In this document: piece by piece, positions 51,001 through 60,398 of the stretch
Numbering within the stretch: position 1 is the stretch's first letter
Layout: each line of letters starts with the position of its first letter
The notes under the pieces: model-generated
What the model was told of the DNA's origin: nothing
Database searches by the model: none
Seen by the model: only the letters and a program-made list of their open reading frames with translations
Made by a program: the position numbers and the translations under genes
Assembly: GCF_024584515.1 (NCBI RefSeq)
Contig: NZ_CP102173.1
Location: forward strand, 3,162,001 to 3,226,000
Source: Aeromicrobium wangtongii
GTDB taxonomy: Bacteria > Actinomycetota > Actinomycetes > Propionibacteriales > Nocardioidaceae
Direction of reading: 5' to 3'
DNA: 64,000 bases

Positions 51001-51762
51001 TCAGCCGGCCGTGACCGGTGCGAGCGCGGGCCAGCGGGGGCGCAGGCCGTCACCCGAGGAGGTGCCGGTCAGGCGCCGCTTGACCCAGGGGCCGGCGTGG
51101 GACTTGGCCCACTCCAGGTTCGCGGCGCGACGCTGCTTGGAGGTCAGCAGCGGCCGTTCGAGCACCTCGAGCGGCTTGAGGTCGTGCGCGATGCCGAGCG
51201 TGTCGAGCACCGCGATGGCCATCCGCTGGTGGCCGGCGCTGGACATGTGCATGCGGTCGATGTCCCACAGCCGGTCGTCGCGGTAGTCCCGCAGCCGCCA
51301 GAAGTCGACCAGCACGGCGTCGTGGCGCTCGGCGATCTCACGGACGAGCTCGTTGTAGATCGCGAAGCGGCCGCGCAGGGCACCGAACACCGGGGACTCG
51401 CCGGGGTCGTACGCGGTGAACATGACGACCCGGGCACCGGCGTCGGTGAGGCGTCCGATGGCCACGTCGTACGTCGCCATCAGGTTGTCGATGTCGACCC
51501 GGGGGCGCAGGACGTCATTGGCGCCGGCGTAGATCGTGACCAGGTCGGGCTTCATCGCGATCGCGGGCTCGAGCTGCTCGGCCACGATCTGCAGGAGCTT
51601 GCGCCCGCGGATCGCCAGGTTCGCGTAGGTGAAGTCGTCGCCGGCCAGCTCTGCGGCCATCCGGTCGGCCCAGCCCCGGACGCCATTGGGACGGGTCGGG
51701 TCGGGGTCGCCGACGCCTTCGGTGAATGAGTCGCCGAGCGCGACATAACGGTGGAAGCTCAC
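51001..51762 (-). CDS. SGNH/GDSL-family hydrolase
   Basis: This 253-residue esterase-like enzyme has all four blocks: catalytic Ser in ALGDSFTEGVGD (block I), the Gly of NLAIRGRKL (II), Asn in YAGANDVL (III), and the Asp/His pair in DRMHMSSAGHQRM (V). No signal peptide is seen, so it acts in the cytoplasm. The start is GTG at 51762, with TAGACT six bases upstream and no ribosome site, pointing to a leaderless message. The last 60 residues beyond the fold are basic. The substrate (lipid, acetyl-sugar or other ester) is unknown. Confidence 0.9.
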   Translation of the reverse strand: MSFHRYVALGDSFTEGVGDPDPTRPNGVRGWADRMAAELAGDDFTYANLAIRGRKLLQIVAEQLEPAIAMKPDLVTIYAGANDVLRPRVDIDNLMATYDVAIGRLTDAGARVVMFTAYDPGESPVFGALRGRFAIYNELVREIAERHDAVLVDFWRLRDYRDDRLWDIDRMHMSSAGHQRMAIAVLDTLGIAHDLKPLEVLERPLLTSKQRRAANLEWAKSHAGPWVKRRLTGTSSGDGLRPRWPALAPVTAG

Positions 51763-51780
51763 CGACGCAGTCTACCGACC

Positions 51781-54654
51781 TCAGCCATCGAGCAGGCCAC
51801 GGCGGCGAGCGATCGCCGCCGCCTCCGTGCGCCCGGACGCCTCGAGCTTGGCCAGGATGTTCGACACGTGCACCGAGACCGTCTTGATGCTGATGAACAG
51901 GTGCTTGCCGATCTCGCCGTTGCTACGACCGGCGGCCACCTGGTGGAGCACCTCGATCTCGCGGGGTGTCAGCTGGACCTCGGACCCGTCCTGGCGTGGG
52001 CGCAGCAGCTCGATCTCGGCCAGCAGGGGACGCGCGCGCAGCCGCTCGGCGTCACCGCGCGCCTCGTGCAGCAGGGCGGCCGCCTCGGCCCCGGCGCCGG
52101 TCGTCATGAGCACCGCCGCCAGCCGGGTCGCCGAGCGAGCGGTCTCGTAGGGGTCGTCGAGGCCGCGGAACGCCTCCAGCGTGGAGCGCCAGGCGCCGGT
52201 CAGCTCGTCGAGGTCCGGGGCGTCCACCCCGCAGCGCCACCGCAGCCGGGCGATCTCGGCGTGCGCGCGGCGGCGCCACGCCTCACCCTCGGGCCCGAAG
52301 GGGTGGGTCGCGGCGACGACCCGCTCGACGTCACCGGCCAGGGCCGGGACCTGTGCGAGCAGCAGGTGCTGACCGGCACGCTCCAGTGATTCGACGGCGC
52401 CGGCGTACTGGCCCAGCAGCAGGGCCGCGAGCTTGATCCGTCCCGGGAAGTCGGGCTCGTCCCAGGCCCGGACGAACACCTCGATCACGTCGTCGTACGT
52501 GCGTCGCGCGGCCACGAGGTCGCCGGCGACGCCGTACAGCTCGATGAGCCCCGCGCTGCCGTGCGCCGATGCGGCCTCCTCATGACGCCACAACGACCGC
52601 ATGGCGAGGGTGCGCTCGATCTGCTCGACCTCACCGCGGGCGGCCGCCACCGGCAGCCCGACGGCCGCCAGGTTCGCGGCCAGCAGCGCGGGAAGTCCGG
52701 CCTGCGGCTCGCACAGCTCGCGGACCCGGTCCCAATGACCGCGCATGTACGCCACGACCGCGCCGAAGAACCGGCCGTCGAATCCGTAGGGGCCCTTGCC
52801 CCAGCCGGTCTCCTCGGCGCGGCGCAGGGCCTCGGCGAAGGCCCACTCGGCCTGGTCGAGCTCGCCGGCGTTGAAGTTGATGAAACCCAGCTGGTTCAGC
52901 CCGCGCAGCTCGCCCAGCACGTGCCCGGACACGCGCGAGCTGTCGACGAGCTCGTGGAAGGTCGCCCTGGCCCGGTCGGGGTCGTCACCGGTGCGCACCA
53001 TGAGCCGGGTCAAGGTGGCCTTGGCATCGCTGATGACCTGCTCCGAGCCGATCTGCTCCCCGATCGCGAGGGCCCGCTCGCCCCACGCGATCGCCTCCTG
53101 GTCGAGCTGCCGGCTAGACAGCACGCGCGCCCGCAGCGCGACGACCTCGCCGCGCAGCGCGGTTGGCTCGTCGGGCACGACCCGCGCGGCGTCCGCGCTG
53201 GCCTGCTCGGCCTCGGCGTCCAGGTTGGCGTAGTAGCTGGTGTTGCCGATCGCGACGAGCAGACGCCCGTGGCAGCCTCTCCCCCGATCCGCAGGCAGCT
53301 GAGCCAGCCGGTCGCGCAGCAGGTCGAGTGCCCGCATGAGCTGGCCGGAGGTGACCAGCGCATCGGCGGCGTCGATGACCAGGTCGATCTCGTCGGTGCC
53401 CTCCGGCGCCGCGTCGAGCAGCTCGAGGGCCTGCTCCCAGTGCGCAGCAGCCTCGTCGTGACCGGCCACGCGCCCTGCTGCCCGGGCGGCTTCCACCGTC
53501 GCGAGGAAGGCGGTCCGCCGGTCGCCGGCCGCGAGGGCGTGCCTGGCCAGCGTGGCAGGTGGGGCGTCGGGCGCCAGCGCCGCCAGGAACGCCCCGTGGA
53601 TGCGCCGCCGCTCACCCGGCAGCAGATCGTCGCGCAGCGCCTCCCCCAGCAGGGCGTGGCGGAACGCGTAGTCATCGGAGCCGCTGCGGCGCAGCACCTT
53701 GTGGTCGACCGCCGTCACGAGCGCCTCGTCGAGCTCGACGTCGCTGAGCCCGGCGGCGGCGGCGAGCGCCGCGAACCCCTCACGGCCGTCGGTGACCGCT
53801 GCGGCCCGCACCAGGCGCCGGGCGGGCTCGTCCAGCCGGTCCAGCCGCACGAGCAGCAGATCGCTGAGGGTCTCGGGCAGGGAGGAGGCGTGGTCGGCCA
53901 TCCCCGCGTCGATCAACTCCTCGACGTAGAACGCGTTGCCGCCGGCTCGCTGGACCACCGCGTGCAGCTCGTCCGGGCCCAGGGTGCCGTCGGCGCGCAC
54001 CCGGACCAGGTCGGCCACCTCGGCGTCCGCGAGCGGCTCGAGCTCGATGCGGCGCACCCCCGGCATCCGGACCCACTCGGTCAGCGGCTGCCGCAGCGGG
54101 TGCTTGCGGTGCAGGTCGTCGGAGCGGTAGCTCACCACGACGTGGACCGAGCGATGAAATCCCTGCGCCATGACGTAACGGATCAGGTGGCGGGTCGAGG
54201 CATCGGCCCAGTGGGCGTCCTCGATGACCAGCAGCACCGGCTGCTCCTCGGCCAGCGAGTCGAGGGCGGCCACCACCGATGCGAACAGCTCGGCCCGCTC
54301 GACACCCGGACCCGGTGCCGCCGACGGACGCGGCAGCAGGGGGCCCAGCGCCGGGAAGCGCTCGGCCAGCCGGTCGCGCTCGTCGACGCCCAGGCCCGAG
54401 AACGCGTCCCCGAACGGCTGGTACGGCGGTGCGCTGTCGCCCAGGTCGAGGCAGTGGCCCGCCATGACCCGGTGGCCCGCCTCCCGCGCGCGCAGGCCCA
54501 GCTCGCGCAGCAACCGCGTCTTGCCGATGCCCGCGTCGCCCCCGAGCAGCACGATGTCGCGGGCGTCGGTCGTCACACCTGCGTACTGCAGCAGCAGGTC
54601 CAGCTCGTCCCGGCGCCCGACCAGCGGTGTGGCCGCGGAGCGATGATTCGCCAT
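51781..54654 (-). CDS. LuxR-family large ATP-binding transcriptional regulator (LAL type)
   Basis: This 957-residue protein has an N-terminal AAA/NACHT-like ATPase (Walker A GGDAGIGKT at 38-46; Walker B VLLVIEDAHWAD), a long helical repeat region (about 350-880, TPR-like), and a C-terminal LuxR helix-turn-helix with LTPREIEVLHQVAAGRSNGE and KTVSVHVSNILAKLEASGR. LAL and MalT-type activators bind an inducer and ATP, oligomerise and activate catabolic or secondary-metabolite operons. I start at the ATG at 54654; nearby ATGs at 54663-54666 are possible. It follows the aldehyde-dehydrogenase gene by 40 bases and may control that pair. The ligand is unknown. Confidence 0.9.
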   Translation of the reverse strand: MANHRSAATPLVGRRDELDLLLQYAGVTTDARDIVLLGGDAGIGKTRLLRELGLRAREAGHRVMAGHCLDLGDSAPPYQPFGDAFSGLGVDERDRLAERFPALGPLLPRPSAAPGPGVERAELFASVVAALDSLAEEQPVLLVIEDAHWADASTRHLIRYVMAQGFHRSVHVVVSYRSDDLHRKHPLRQPLTEWVRMPGVRRIELEPLADAEVADLVRVRADGTLGPDELHAVVQRAGGNAFYVEELIDAGMADHASSLPETLSDLLLVRLDRLDEPARRLVRAAAVTDGREGFAALAAAAGLSDVELDEALVTAVDHKVLRRSGSDDYAFRHALLGEALRDDLLPGERRRIHGAFLAALAPDAPPATLARHALAAGDRRTAFLATVEAARAAGRVAGHDEAAAHWEQALELLDAAPEGTDEIDLVIDAADALVTSGQLMRALDLLRDRLAQLPADRGRGCHGRLLVAIGNTSYYANLDAEAEQASADAARVVPDEPTALRGEVVALRARVLSSRQLDQEAIAWGERALAIGEQIGSEQVISDAKATLTRLMVRTGDDPDRARATFHELVDSSRVSGHVLGELRGLNQLGFINFNAGELDQAEWAFAEALRRAEETGWGKGPYGFDGRFFGAVVAYMRGHWDRVRELCEPQAGLPALLAANLAAVGLPVAAARGEVEQIERTLAMRSLWRHEEAASAHGSAGLIELYGVAGDLVAARRTYDDVIEVFVRAWDEPDFPGRIKLAALLLGQYAGAVESLERAGQHLLLAQVPALAGDVERVVAATHPFGPEGEAWRRRAHAEIARLRWRCGVDAPDLDELTGAWRSTLEAFRGLDDPYETARSATRLAAVLMTTGAGAEAAALLHEARGDAERLRARPLLAEIELLRPRQDGSEVQLTPREIEVLHQVAAGRSNGEIGKHLFISIKTVSVHVSNILAKLEASGRTEAAAIARRRGLLDG

Positions 54655-54694
54655 GTCCCCCATCATGACCGAAGCATCGGACGCTTTGACCCAG

Positions 54695-56212
54695 CTACTT
54701 GATCGTCTTCTTGCCGCCGTGCAGGAGCGTGATGAGCGAGGCGACCCGCGCATCGGTCTTGGGGTCGCGGGCGAAGGACGTCAGCAGCATCGGCGGACGG
54801 TACTTCTGGCGCGTGATCGCCTTGGCGTAGGTGAACTCCTTCAGGCCGTCGGGGCCGTGGATGCGCCCGAAGCCGGACTCGCCCACGCCGCCGAACGGCA
54901 GCGTCGGCACGCCCGCGAACGCGATGACCGAGTTGACCGAGGTCATGCCCGAACGGATGCGCTTGGCGATCTCCATGCCCCGCTTCTTGGAGAACACCGC
55001 CCCGGCCAGGCCGTACGAGGTGGCGTTGGTCAGCTCGACCGCCTCGTCCATGCTCGCGACCGGGTTGATCGCCAGGGTGGGCCCGAAGGTCTCCTCGGTC
55101 ATCCCGACCGAGTCCTCGGGGACGTGCGTCAGGATCGTCGGCTGCACGAAACGATCCCCCACCGCGTCCTTGCCGCCGAGCGCGACGTGTGCGCCCTTGT
55201 CGATCGCGTCGTCGATGTGGGTGCGGATGACGTCGATCTGCGACGGCATCGTGATCGGCCCGATCTTGGCGCCCGAGTCGGCGCCCGCCCGCAGGCCCTT
55301 GGCCTGGCTGAGGATCTCGGTCATGAACGAGTCGAAGACCCGCTCGTGGACGTACACCCGCTCGGTGCCGATGCAGGTCTGGCCGGCATTGGACATGCCG
55401 CCCCACAGTGCCGCCTCGGCGGCCTTGGTCAGGTTCGCGTCCTCGTCGACGATCAAGGAGTCCTTGCCGCCGGCCTCGATGATGACGGGGGTCAGGTTCT
55501 CGGCGCACTCGGCCATGACCTTCTTGCCCGTGCGTCCCGAGCCGGTGAACGCGAGCTTGTCGACACCCGAGGTGCACAGCGCGTTGCCGGTCTCGCCCAG
55601 GCCCGTGACGACCTGCAGCACCGCCCGGCCGTGGACGACCTCGGTCAGGCTGTCGGCGAGCCACTGGCCGACGCCCGGGGTGTACTCGCTCGGCTTGAAG
55701 ACCACCGTGTTGCCGGCGGCCAGGGCGTAGGCGATCGAGCCCATCGGGGTGAAGACGGGGTAGTTCCACGGGCCGATGACGCCGACGACGCCCAGCGAGC
55801 GGTACTCGACGGTCGCGGCCTGGTTGGCCATCAGCAGGCCCGACTTCACCTTGTGCGGGCCGAGCACCTTCTTGGCGTGCTTGGCCGCCCACGCGATGTG
55901 GTCGATGGCCAGGACGATCTCGAGCTGCGCGTCGCCGTGCGGCTTGCCGGTCTCCCGGTGCGAGAGCTCGGCCAGCTGGGCGATGCGGCGGGTCAGCACG
56001 CTGCGCCAGGTCAGCAGGTACTCGGCGCGCTCGTCGAAGGACAGGTTGCCCCACCAGTCGGCGGTGTCGCGGGCGCGAGCCACCGCGGCGTCGACATCGG
56101 CCTTGGAGGCGATGGGGTGGGTGCCCACGACGTCCCCGGTGGCCGGGTTCAGCGAGTCGAAGGTCTCTGTCGGCGCATCGGTGCCGGCGGTCGGTTCGAG
56201 CGTTGCGGTCAT
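54695..56212 (-). CDS. NAD(P)-dependent aldehyde dehydrogenase
   Basis: This 505-residue protein starts at the ATG at 56212 (ATGA overlap with the GMC gene). The Rossmann domain has GPWNYPVFTPMGSIAYALAAGN and AFTGSGRTGKKVM. The catalytic Glu is in PVIIEAGGKDSLIV and the catalytic Cys in NAGQTCIGTERVYVH. The sequence FGGVGESGFGRIHG near the end is also typical. It resembles succinate-semialdehyde/betaine-like members that oxidise aldehydes to acids. Coupled to the GMC oxidoreductase, the pair probably turns an alcohol into an acid in two steps. Confidence 0.93.
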   Translation of the reverse strand: MTATLEPTAGTDAPTETFDSLNPATGDVVGTHPIASKADVDAAVARARDTADWWGNLSFDERAEYLLTWRSVLTRRIAQLAELSHRETGKPHGDAQLEIVLAIDHIAWAAKHAKKVLGPHKVKSGLLMANQAATVEYRSLGVVGVIGPWNYPVFTPMGSIAYALAAGNTVVFKPSEYTPGVGQWLADSLTEVVHGRAVLQVVTGLGETGNALCTSGVDKLAFTGSGRTGKKVMAECAENLTPVIIEAGGKDSLIVDEDANLTKAAEAALWGGMSNAGQTCIGTERVYVHERVFDSFMTEILSQAKGLRAGADSGAKIGPITMPSQIDVIRTHIDDAIDKGAHVALGGKDAVGDRFVQPTILTHVPEDSVGMTEETFGPTLAINPVASMDEAVELTNATSYGLAGAVFSKKRGMEIAKRIRSGMTSVNSVIAFAGVPTLPFGGVGESGFGRIHGPDGLKEFTYAKAITRQKYRPPMLLTSFARDPKTDARVASLITLLHGGKKTIK

Positions 56213-57795
56213 GAACGGGACTCCTTGATGAGATCGGCGCACTTCTCGCCGATCATGATGGTGGGTGCATTGGTGTTGCCGCGGGGCACCCGCGGCATGA
56301 CGGACGCATCGGCGACCCGCAGGCCGTCCACGCCATGGACTCTGAGCTGTGGGTCGACGACGCTGCCCTCGATCGTGCCCATCGCACAGGTGCCGACCGG
56401 GTGGTAGAGCGTCTGCCCGAGGGCGCCGATCGCCTCGATGATCTGGTCGTCGGTCGGATCGGCCGAGGCCGGGACCCAGGGCGTGTCGATGAGCCGCGTG
56501 ATCGGGCCCTGCGACAGGATCTGGAACGCCCGCCGGAAGCCGCCGATCATGGCGTCCAGGTCGGCCCGGTCGTCGAAGTAGCCCGGATCGATCTCGGGAT
56601 GCCAGCTCGGATCGGCCGAGCGCAACCTGATGTGCCCCTTGCTCTGCACGTTGACCAGGGTCACTGCCGTCGTCTGCGCCCGGCGCATCGGCTCGTGCAG
56701 GCCGTTGTCGTAGAAGCCGGTCGGCGCGACGTGCAGCTGGATGTCGGGCAGGTCCAGATCGTCCCGCGAGCTGAAGAACGCGCCGGTGTCGGCGACATTG
56801 GAGCTCAACGGCCCCTTGCCGGTCGCCCGCCACCTCAGCAGGTTGCCCAGGCCGAGCATCTCGGCGACATCGGTGGTGTCCTTGGTGTGGCTGAGGATTC
56901 CCGAGACGGGGTGGTCCTGCAGGTTCTGACCCACGCCGGGCGACTCGACGGCGACGTCGATGCCCATCTCGCTCAGGTGCGCACCCGGTCCGATGCCCGA
57001 CAGCATCAGCAGCTGGGGGCTGTTGATCGCGCCCCCGCTGAGGACGACCTCGGCCTCGGCCCGGGCGACGAGGTCCTGGCCGTGGCGGCGGTAGGCGACG
57101 CCGCTCGCCCGGTTGCCGTCCAGGAGGATCTTCGTCACGAAGGCCTCGGTGCGCAGCGTCAGGTTGGGGCGGTCCAGGGCCGGCCGGATGTAGGCATCGG
57201 CGACCGACCAGCGGCGACCCTTCTTCGTGGTGAGCTGGTAGGCACCGATGCCGTCCTGCGCGGCACCGTTGAAGTCGTCGGTGCGCTTGAGGCCCGCGGC
57301 GACCCCCGACTCGAGGAAGGCGGCGCTCAACGGGTGGACGTAGGTGCGGTCCTCGACATGCAGCGGCCCCTCGGTGCCGTGGAACGGATCGCCCAGGCGG
57401 GTGTTGCCCTCGGCCTTCTTGAAGTACGGCAGGACGTCCTCGTACCCCCACCCGGTGGCTCCGTGGGCGTCGCGCCACTCGTCGTAGTCGGCGTGGTTGC
57501 CGCGGATGTAGATCATCGCGTTCATCGACGAGCAGCCGCCGAGCGCCTTCATCCGGGGCCAGTACGCGCGACGGCCGGCGAGGTGCTTCTGGGGAGTCGT
57601 CTCGTAGTTCCAGTCCCACTTGGTCTTGAACAGCGTCGAGAAACCCAGCGGCATGCGGATCATCTCGTCGTCGTCCACGGGGCCGGCCTCGAGCAGCAGC
57701 ACCCTGGTCTGCGGGTCCTCGCTGAGCCGCGCGGCGACGACTCCGCCGGCGCTGCCCGAACCGATCACGATGTAGTCGTAGGACTCGTCCACCAT
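56209..57795 (-). CDS. GMC-family FAD oxidoreductase (choline-dehydrogenase-like)
   Basis: This 528-residue flavoprotein has the FAD-binding motif IVIGSGSAGGVVAARLSE with the acidic LLLEAG, the family signatures GGCSSMNAMIYIRG and SGGAINSPQLLMLSGIG, and the active-site histidine in LYHPVGTCAMG with the Asn/Pro partner in RGNTNAPTIMIGEK. GMC enzymes oxidise alcohols; choline, polyethylene glycol and long-chain alcohols are all known substrates. AGGAGG precedes the ATG. It is the first gene of the two-gene operon with the aldehyde dehydrogenase. Confidence 0.93.
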   Translation of the reverse strand: MVDESYDYIVIGSGSAGGVVAARLSEDPQTRVLLLEAGPVDDDEMIRMPLGFSTLFKTKWDWNYETTPQKHLAGRRAYWPRMKALGGCSSMNAMIYIRGNHADYDEWRDAHGATGWGYEDVLPYFKKAEGNTRLGDPFHGTEGPLHVEDRTYVHPLSAAFLESGVAAGLKRTDDFNGAAQDGIGAYQLTTKKGRRWSVADAYIRPALDRPNLTLRTEAFVTKILLDGNRASGVAYRRHGQDLVARAEAEVVLSGGAINSPQLLMLSGIGPGAHLSEMGIDVAVESPGVGQNLQDHPVSGILSHTKDTTDVAEMLGLGNLLRWRATGKGPLSSNVADTGAFFSSRDDLDLPDIQLHVAPTGFYDNGLHEPMRRAQTTAVTLVNVQSKGHIRLRSADPSWHPEIDPGYFDDRADLDAMIGGFRRAFQILSQGPITRLIDTPWVPASADPTDDQIIEAIGALGQTLYHPVGTCAMGTIEGSVVDPQLRVHGVDGLRVADASVMPRVPRGNTNAPTIMIGEKCADLIKESRS

Positions 57796-57863
57796 TTTGC
57801 CTCCTGCGGCCGGGTGACTCAGGCCACAAACCTACTGCCAGCACGACCGTGACACAACCGCTG

Positions 57864-59420
57864 TCACGGTTTCAGGACGGCCCGAACTTCCGCGGCCACC
57901 CGCGCCTCGAGCTCGCGCCGCCCGCTCCGGTCGACCGGGACCTCGAGGACGCGTATGCCGGCGACCTCCTCGGCCAGCGCCGACGGCAGGTCGCCGGCCG
58001 CCAGGACACGGTGCGGGACGCCGTACCCGGCGCACAGCGCGGCGATGTCGGCGCCGGTCGGTGTCGCGTAGACGCGCTCGAACGACTCGGCGTACTCCGG
58101 TGCGCCCTGCTCCAGGGTCGAGAAGATGCTGCCACCGTCGTCGGAGGCGACCACGATCGTCAGGTCGGGGCGAGGCTCCCCCGGGGCGATCAGCAGCCCG
58201 TTGCTGCCGTGCAGGAAGGTCAGGTCGCCGACGTAGGCGATCGCGCGGGTCGAGGGCCGGGCCAGCGCGGCGCCGATCGCGCTGGACAGGACGCCGTCGA
58301 TGCCGGCCAGTCCGCGGTTCGCGATGATCAGCCGCTTCTCCCCGACCGGGTACGGACGGGCGACCAGGTCCAGGTCACGGATCGGGCTGGACGATCCGAC
58401 GAGCAGCAGTCCGCCCGGTGGGACCGCGGCGTTCACGGCGCGGGCCACCTCGTACGGGGTGCCCGGGGTGATCTCGTCGATGACCGTGGTCGCGAGGGCG
58501 TCATCGGCCAGCCAGGCCGCGAGCCAGACCGGAGCGTCCTGCCCGTCGGCCTCGACCCGATCGACGAACGTGACGTTGTCGCCGGCCGGCACCGGGAACG
58601 TGTCCTGCGTCCCCACGTGGATGATCGGGATGTCGGTCCGGGCCAGCAGCCGGGTCACCGGACGCGTCAGCGTCACGTGCCCGAAGCTGACCACCCGCTC
58701 GATGCCGGCGGCCAGCGGCGAGTGCGCGAGCAGCTGCCGGTACGCCACGAGGGCCTCGCCGTTGCGGGAGCCCGAGCTGGGCTCGGCCAGCAGCGGCCAG
58801 CGCGCGTCGAGGGCCAGGATCCGGGCGGGCTGGCGCGCGTCGTCGCCGGCGACGACGACGGTGCGCGGTCCCAGCGGCAGGCGCTCGGGAGCTGCTTGCG
58901 CCCGGTCCGTCCGGGCGGGATCGGGGGCGGCCTGGGGCGTCACGTCCCACTCGACCGGTTCGATCAACGGCTCGTCCAGCTCGAGGTTGAGGTGCTGCAC
59001 CGTGCCGGTGATCCCGTCGACGCGGTCGGTGAACGGCACGCCGGGAAAGATCTGCCGCTGGTCGGTGGTCTGGTTGGCGCCCGTGCCGCGCAGCCGGCCC
59101 GGGCGGTCGGCGGTCACCGCGAGCACCGGCACGTCCGCGTGCAGCGCCTCGAGCATCGCGGGGTGCAGATTCGCCACGGCCGTGCCGGACGTCGTGACGA
59201 CCGGCACCAGCCGACGGGACGCCTTGGCCATGCCGAGGGCCAGGAAGGCGGCCTCCCGCTCGTCGACCCGGACGTGCAGGCGGATCGCGCCGGCCCGGTC
59301 GGCGGCGAGGAAGCCGAGGGCCAGCGGCCCGGACCGGGATCCCGGTGACAGCACGGCCTCGCGGACGCCGGCCGCGACCAGCACCTGGATGAGCTGCTTG
59401 GCGTCGCCCGTCGAGCTCAT
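57864..59420 (-). CDS. menD: SEPHCHC synthase (2-succinyl-5-enolpyruvyl-6-hydroxy-3-cyclohexene-1-carboxylate synthase)
   Basis: This 518-residue thiamine-diphosphate enzyme joins isochorismate and 2-oxoglutarate. The start is the ATG at 59420, overlapping menC (ATGA). MenD landmarks are REAVLSPGSRSGPLALGF, VRVDEREAAFLALGMAK with the cofactor-activating glutamate, TTSGTAVANLHPAMLEA, RGTGANQTTDQRQIF and, near the C-terminus, ANRGLAGIDGVLSSAIG and the metal motif YVGDLTFLHGSNGLL. It is slightly shorter than the enterobacterial protein. It is the second gene of a menC-menD operon. Confidence 0.94.
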   Translation of the reverse strand: MSSTGDAKQLIQVLVAAGVREAVLSPGSRSGPLALGFLAADRAGAIRLHVRVDEREAAFLALGMAKASRRLVPVVTTSGTAVANLHPAMLEALHADVPVLAVTADRPGRLRGTGANQTTDQRQIFPGVPFTDRVDGITGTVQHLNLELDEPLIEPVEWDVTPQAAPDPARTDRAQAAPERLPLGPRTVVVAGDDARQPARILALDARWPLLAEPSSGSRNGEALVAYRQLLAHSPLAAGIERVVSFGHVTLTRPVTRLLARTDIPIIHVGTQDTFPVPAGDNVTFVDRVEADGQDAPVWLAAWLADDALATTVIDEITPGTPYEVARAVNAAVPPGGLLLVGSSSPIRDLDLVARPYPVGEKRLIIANRGLAGIDGVLSSAIGAALARPSTRAIAYVGDLTFLHGSNGLLIAPGEPRPDLTIVVASDDGGSIFSTLEQGAPEYAESFERVYATPTGADIAALCAGYGVPHRVLAAGDLPSALAEEVAGIRVLEVPVDRSGRRELEARVAAEVRAVLKP

Positions 59421-60361
59421 GCCAGCACCGCCCGGACGGCCGAGAGCCGGGCCTGCCAGCGAGCATCGGTCTCGTCGTCGGCGGCGACGGCCTCGTACGC
59501 GGCCGGGTCGAGCTGCTGGCGTCCGACCGGCAGCAGCCCGTCCACAGGCACCAGCGGGTGTGCCACGACGTCCCCGTCCAGCAGCGAGGTCGTGCCGAGG
59601 CCACAGGCGTACGGCAGCTCCGGCAGGGCTGCGGCCAGGGCCAGGCCGGCGGCCAGACCGATCGAGGTGTCGACGGCGCTGGACACCACGACCGGCAGCC
59701 CGATCTGCTCGGCGATGCGCAGGCAGGCGTGCACGCCGCCGAGCGGCGCGACCTTCAGGACGGCGATGTCGGCGGCCTCCAGCTCGACGACGCGGAACGG
59801 GTCGTCCGCGCGGCGGATCGACTCGTCCGCGGCGATCGGGACGTCGACCCGGCGGCGCACCGCTGCGAGGTCCTCGACGGATGCGCAGGGCTGCTCGACG
59901 TACTCCAGTCCGTGGGCCGCGATGGTGAGGGCCGTGATCGCACCGACCGCCTCGTCGACGGACCAGCCGCCGTTGGCGTCGACCCGCACCCGGCCGCCCG
60001 CTCCGATGGCGTCGCGGACCGCCTCGACGCGCTCGATGTCGTCGGCCAGGCGCTGCCCCTTCTCGGCGACCTTGACCTTGGCGGTGCTGCAGCCGCTGCG
60101 GCGCACGATCGCCGCGGCCTGCTCGGGACCGACGGCGGGCACGGTGCAGTTGACCGGCACGTGGGTGCGCAGGGGCTGCGGCCACTCCCGCTCGGCCGAG
60201 TCGATCGCGGCGGCCAGCCAGGGGGCGCTCTCGCGGGCGTCGTAGTCCAGGAACGGGCTGAACTCCGCCCAGCCGGCCGGGCCCTCGAAGACCATCCCCT
60301 CGCGCCGCGTGATCCCGCGGAACCGGGTCGGCATCGGGATGGAGAAGGTTCGCGGCTGCAC
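59417..60361 (-). CDS. menC: o-Succinylbenzoate synthase
   Basis: This 314-residue enolase-superfamily enzyme dehydrates the MenD-pathway product to o-succinylbenzoate. Active-site parts are TAKVKVAEKG (catalytic K-x-K), VDANGGWSVDEA, EYVEQPCAS, ADES and VLKVAPLGGV with the second lysine, which bind magnesium and carry acid-base chemistry. The start is the GTG at 60361, seven bases after TAAGTT and with no ribosome site. It gives VQPRTFSIPMPTRFRGITRR, the expected MenC N-terminus. The open frame runs on to 60706 but overlaps the divergent gene's promoter. Confidence 0.9.
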   Translation of the reverse strand: MQPRTFSIPMPTRFRGITRREGMVFEGPAGWAEFSPFLDYDARESAPWLAAAIDSAEREWPQPLRTHVPVNCTVPAVGPEQAAAIVRRSGCSTAKVKVAEKGQRLADDIERVEAVRDAIGAGGRVRVDANGGWSVDEAVGAITALTIAAHGLEYVEQPCASVEDLAAVRRRVDVPIAADESIRRADDPFRVVELEAADIAVLKVAPLGGVHACLRIAEQIGLPVVVSSAVDTSIGLAAGLALAAALPELPYACGLGTTSLLDGDVVAHPLVPVDGLLPVGRQQLDPAAYEAVAADDETDARWQARLSAVRAVLA

Positions 60362-60363
60362 AA

Positions 60364-60392
60364 CTGGCAACTTACCCGCCCCGACGTACGTT
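60364..60392. promoter_or_regulatory. Overlapping divergent leaderless promoters (menC and NAD(P)-binding gene)
   Basis: On the minus strand TAAGTT (60374-60369) is seven bases before the menC GTG. On the plus strand CTGGCA (60364-60369) and TACGTT (60387-60392) are 17 bases apart, and the ATG of the next gene follows six bases later. The two starts are only 37 bases apart, so polymerases would compete for the same DNA. Confidence 0.5.
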
Positions 60393-60398
60393 GGAGGA

